Assembly: GCF_000719705.1 (NCBI RefSeq)
Contig: NZ_JOHO01000101.1
Span: 1 to 14,197 of the forward strand
Direction of reading: 5' to 3'
Length of the DNA stretch: 14,197 nt
DNA from: Streptomyces sp. NRRL S-350
GTDB taxonomy: Bacteria; Actinomycetota; Actinomycetes; Streptomycetales; Streptomycetaceae
Part shown: in pieces, positions 12,265-14,197 of the stretch
Layout: every line of letters begins with the position of its first letter
Numbering within the stretch: position 1 is the stretch's first letter
Position numbers and translations under genes: made by a program
The notes under the pieces: model-generated
What the model saw: only the letters and a program-made list of their open reading frames with translations
What the model was told of the DNA's origin: nothing
Database searches by the model: none

Positions 12265-13527
12265 GTGAGCATTTTCCCCCGGCAACGATCAGGTTCCTCG
12301 GGCCTCCGCAAGGCCGGTAACACCGGCCGTCTCGCCGCCCTGGACGGCCTTCGCATCCTGGCTGCGCTGATGGTGGTCTTCCACCACTACGTCGGATACG
12401 GCGGCGGCAGCAAGCCCGAGGACAGCGCCTGGGGCAGGCCGGTCCAGGACGTTTTCCACCGGGCTTCCTGGCTCGGGGCCTACCTGTGGACCGGTATCTG
12501 CCTGTTCTTCGTGATCAGCGGGTTCGTGATCTGCATGAGCAGTTGGGGCCGCCCGGTGGGCGACTTCGTCCGCTCCCGCGTCATCCGGCTCTATCCGGCG
12601 TACTGGTTCGCCGTCCTGGCCTGCAGCGCGGTCGTGACGGTCTGGCCGCTCGTGCGCCACACGCTCCCCGCGGAGCAGGTCCTCGCCAACCTCACGATGT
12701 TCCACGAGGGGCTGGGCATCAAGGACGTCGATGCCGTCTACTGGACGCTCTGGGTCGAGCTGCGCTTCTACCTGCTCTTCGCGATCGTGGTGTGGCAGGG
12801 CGTGACCTACCGGCGGATCGTCGCCTTCTGCTCGATCTGGACGGTGGCGGGGCTGGTCTCGGCGAGCACCAAGTGGCCGGTGCTGGAGTTCTTCGCGATG
12901 TCGGAGGTCTCCTCGTTCTTCATCGCCGGTCTCGCGCTGTACCTGGTCCACCGGTACGGACCGAACCTGATGCTCTTCGGCATCGTCGGGATCAGCTGGA
13001 TCCTCTCGGTCCTCTACACGATCCAGCACCAGCGCGAGCTCAATCCCTACCTCGACCGCCCCGGGCTGCCGATCTGGCCGGCCGTGCTGCTGACCACCCT
13101 CTCCTACCTGGTGATCATCGCGGTGGCGCTGGGCTGGGCCTCCCGGATCCAGTGGCGCTGGCTCACCTTCGCCGGAGCTCTCACCTACCCCCTCTACCTC
13201 CTGCACGAGACCATGGGCTGGACGGCCCTGCGCGCCCTCTACGACCGCGGCACCAAGCCCTGGGTCGCGGTGGGCGTCGTCACCGGCGGCATGCTGGTCG
13301 CCTCCTGGCTGGTCCACCGGTTCATCGAGAAGCCGCTCACTCCACGCCTCAAGCGGGGCATGACCACGAGCATCGCCCAACTGCGGGCCGCCGAACCGTT
13401 GCTGCCGAAGGCCACCCCGCCCCCGGCCCCGGAACCCGCACCGGTGCTGCAGGCCGGGGTTCCCTCCTGGGTCCCGGCGCCGCCCGCGGACGACACCCGC
13501 GCACCGCACGAGCCCAGCCCGTTCTGA
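12265..13527 (+). CDS. Acyltransferase-3 family integral membrane protein, 420 aa
   Basis: A polytopic membrane enzyme of the OafA/NodX type (PF01757) that transfers acyl groups such as acetyl to sugars or other envelope and secondary-metabolite acceptors. The N-terminus has LDGLRILAALMVVFHHY (26-42), with the conserved Arg and the catalytic-type His40; VISGFVI (84-90) and RSRVIRLYPAYW (103-114) follow, then WTLWVELRFYL (160-170) with Glu165, and the last helix ends RFIEKP (352-357). About ten hydrophobic segments are visible. The tail (375-420) is Pro/Ala-rich and probably cytosolic and disordered. The GTG at 12265 is preferred over an in-frame GTG at 12244, which lies upstream of the -10-like element. 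It lies 48 bp after the phosphatase stop; the acceptor is unknown. Confidence 0.92.
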   Translation: MSIFPRQRSGSSGLRKAGNTGRLAALDGLRILAALMVVFHHYVGYGGGSKPEDSAWGRPVQDVFHRASWLGAYLWTGICLFFVISGFVICMSSWGRPVGDFVRSRVIRLYPAYWFAVLACSAVVTVWPLVRHTLPAEQVLANLTMFHEGLGIKDVDAVYWTLWVELRFYLLFAIVVWQGVTYRRIVAFCSIWTVAGLVSASTKWPVLEFFAMSEVSSFFIAGLALYLVHRYGPNLMLFGIVGISWILSVLYTIQHQRELNPYLDRPGLPIWPAVLLTTLSYLVIIAVALGWASRIQWRWLTFAGALTYPLYLLHETMGWTALRALYDRGTKPWVAVGVVTGGMLVASWLVHRFIEKPLTPRLKRGMTTSIAQLRAAEPLLPKATPPPAPEPAPVLQAGVPSWVPAPPADDTRAPHEPSPF

Positions 13528-13547
13528 CCCGCTCGCTCCGCCACCCG

Positions 13548-13581
13548 ACAGGGCCCGGCGCCCCACGGCGCCGGGCCCTGT
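13548..13581. terminator. Perfect 15-bp hairpin terminator
   Basis: CAGGGCCCGGCGCC (13549-13562) pairs perfectly with GGCGCCGGGCCCTG (13567-13580) around a CCAC loop, with an extra A-T pair outside and TTCC after. It follows the acyltransferase stop by 20 bp and also lies downstream of the MarR-like remnant on the - strand, so it can act in both directions. Confidence 0.9.
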
Positions 13582-13629
13582 TCCGTCCCTCCGGCGCCTC
13601 GCGGACGCCGCCGGGCCCGACGGCTGTGA

Positions 13630-13804
13630 TCAGCGCGGTTCGAGGTTGTGGGTCATGCGTTCGAGGACGCTGACGGCGGTGCGGCACTCCTCGATGGTGA
13701 TGCCGGTCATGGACAGTTCGCGGAAGGCGCCGATCCGGTCGGTCCACGGTGGCGAGGCGGCGGCGGCCGTCCGTGGTGAGCGCCAGTCGGCCGGGTGCGG
13801 GGCG
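13630..13804 (-). pseudogene. MarR-family regulator remnant, 5'-truncated and frameshifted
   Basis: On the - strand one frame reads APGRLALTTDGRRRLATVD (about 13800-13744), the wing and following helix of a MarR-type winged-helix regulator. The neighbouring frame carries on as DRIGAFRELSM (13740 downward) and ITIEECRTAVSVLERM to a TGA at 13632-13630, the typical dimerisation helices at the MarR C-terminus. The two halves join only if one base is removed (or two added) near 13741-13745. The recognition helix and the whole N-terminus are absent: upstream of about 13804 the - strand reads nothing MarR-like. MarR assignment rests on the LTxxGRxxL pattern and the C-terminal helix, seen by eye. Confidence 0.65.
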
Positions 13805-13884
13805 GGTTGCCCAGAGAGGCGTTCGACCACATCACCGCCGACTGGGACGAGCGCGGCCTGGCCCGGGAGGCCAAGGGCTCCTGA
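13795..13884 (+). pseudogene. 3' remnant of an unidentified gene
   Basis: The + strand frame reads GGLPREAFDHITADWDERG followed by LAREAKGS and a TGA at 13882-13884. The composition (amphipathic, acidic-basic helix, strong third-position GC) looks like the genuine C-terminus of a protein rather than a random frame, and a perfect terminator hairpin follows 16 bp after the stop. There is no plausible start: the frame is blocked by a TGA at 13777-13779 and overlaps the edge of the MarR remnant. I cannot name the family. It is best read as the surviving end of a gene once divergent from the MarR-like gene. Confidence 0.5.
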
Positions 13885-13900
13885 CTGCGGGCCCCACGGG

Positions 13901-13935
13901 AAGGAACCCCAGCCGGTGCACGGCTGGGGTTCCTT
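13901..13935. terminator. Perfect 15-bp hairpin terminator
   Basis: AAGGAACCCCAGCCG (13901-13915) pairs perfectly with CGGCTGGGGTTCCTT (13921-13935) around the loop GTGCA. It serves the + strand remnant ending at 13884 and may also stop transcripts of the GH62 gene coming from the right. Confidence 0.9.
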
Positions 13936-13959
13936 GGTTCCCTGGTTCCCTGGTCTCTC
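13928..13959. repeat. 8-bp tandem repeat (GGTTCCCT)
   Basis: GGTTCCTT, GGTTCCCT, GGTTCCCT and GGTCTCTC follow in register from 13928 to 13959. The first copy is part of the terminator stem, so the array seems to have grown from its 3' arm. Confidence 0.75.
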
Positions 13960-13986
13960 GGATCCGTGGGTGGCAGTCGGTCGGGT

Positions 13987-14017
13987 GGGTCAGCGCTGCC
14001 GGGCGGGTCAGCGCTGC
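13987..14017. repeat. Direct repeat duplicating the GH62 stop region
   Basis: GGGTCAGCGCTGC occurs at 13987-13999 and 14005-14017, 18 bp apart. On the - strand both copies read CAG CGC TGA in the same frame. Confidence 0.85.
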
Positions 14018-14197
14018 AGGGTGAGGAGGCCCGGGCGCCAGGGCAGTTGGTCGTAGGGGCCGCTCGCGGTCGGGGACTTGCCCTGGTAGAGGAGCTGGAG
14101 GTTGCAGGGGTCGATGGTCATGGTCTGGTCGGGGTTGTTGCGGACGAGGTCGCCGTGGCTGATGTCGTTGGTCCAGGTGGCGCCGCTGTTGGCCTTG
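14008..14197 (-). CDS. GH62 alpha-L-arabinofuranosidase, C-terminal part (partial)
   Basis: The last 62 residues of a protein whose 5' part lies beyond the window. It reads [20 protein letters not shown], then [14 protein letters not shown] and [15 protein letters not shown] before TGA. These blocks match the C-terminal blade of GH62 enzymes ([32 protein letters not shown]), secreted enzymes that remove arabinofuranose side chains from arabinoxylan and arabinan. The catalytic acids are upstream and not visible, nor is any signal peptide. The end of the gene is duplicated: an 18-bp-period repeat (13987-13999 and 14005-14017) provides a second in-frame stop six codons on. Family call is from memory of conserved motifs. 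Confidence 0.8.
   Translation of the reverse strand, partial: KANSGATWTNDISHGDLVRNNPDQTMTIDPCNLQLLYQGKSPTASGPYDQLPWRPGLLTLQR

Noticed and set aside
11019..12320. ATG at 11019 with GGGAGA before it, long + frame overlapping the phosphatase gene
   Set aside because: Arg/Pro/Gly-rich shadow in another frame of a gene with clear SpoIIE motifs.
9603..13527. Secondary-metabolite cluster around P450 and acyltransferase
   Set aside because: No core biosynthetic enzyme, and the genes are separated by repeat-filled gaps and a probable terminator.

Overview
The window looks like chromosomal DNA from a high-GC actinomycete, most likely family Streptomycetaceae (Streptomyces or Kitasatospora). The evidence is very high G+C with strong third-position GC in all genes, many GTG starts, GGAGG-type ribosome sites or apparently leaderless starts, GC-rich hairpin terminators without long T runs, and a typical gene content: secreted amylase, lipoprotein esterase, DUF1707-FHA protein, membrane SpoIIE-type phosphatase and GH62 arabinofuranosidase. 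Genus and species cannot be fixed from this sequence alone.

Layout. 1-2066: the end of an upstream gene and its terminator, then a secreted CBM20 alpha-amylase with a readable promoter (TTGACG-17-TAGGTT) and a repeat-rich operator of the type seen at Streptomyces amylase promoters. 2131-3148: a 73-aa hypothetical protein convergent with an SDR oxidoreductase. 3149-5693: a 387-bp divergent spacer, a lipoprotein esterase and a hemerythrin-like HHE protein. 5889-7550: a DUF1152 protein convergent with a DUF1707-FHA protein, separated by a 9-bp minisatellite. 7732-9334: a DUF1697 protein (-) and a PPOX-family flavin/F420 protein (+) diverging from 102 bp, then an ArsC-like protein (-). 9335-13581: a repeat-rich spacer, a cytochrome P450, a 15-bp repeat spacer, a membrane PP2C/SpoIIE phosphatase and an acyltransferase-3 membrane protein closed by a perfect hairpin. 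13630-13884: two gene remnants back to back, both lacking their 5' ends. 14008-14197: the 3' end of a GH62 arabinofuranosidase (-).

The genes are mostly single transcription units, not one operon, and nearly every gap contains a terminator, promoter or repeat array. The flanks serve plant-polysaccharide use (starch at the left, arabinan/arabinoxylan at the right); the middle is a mix of redox, envelope and signalling genes with no evident shared pathway. I found no mobile element, CRISPR array, RNA gene or defence system. The most notable signals are seven genes with a -10-like hexamer 5-7 nt before the start codon, several intergenic tandem arrays of different unit length, a 13-bp perfect inverted repeat next to the ArsC promoter, and an apparent deletion scar that removed the 5' halves of a MarR-like gene and its divergent neighbour.
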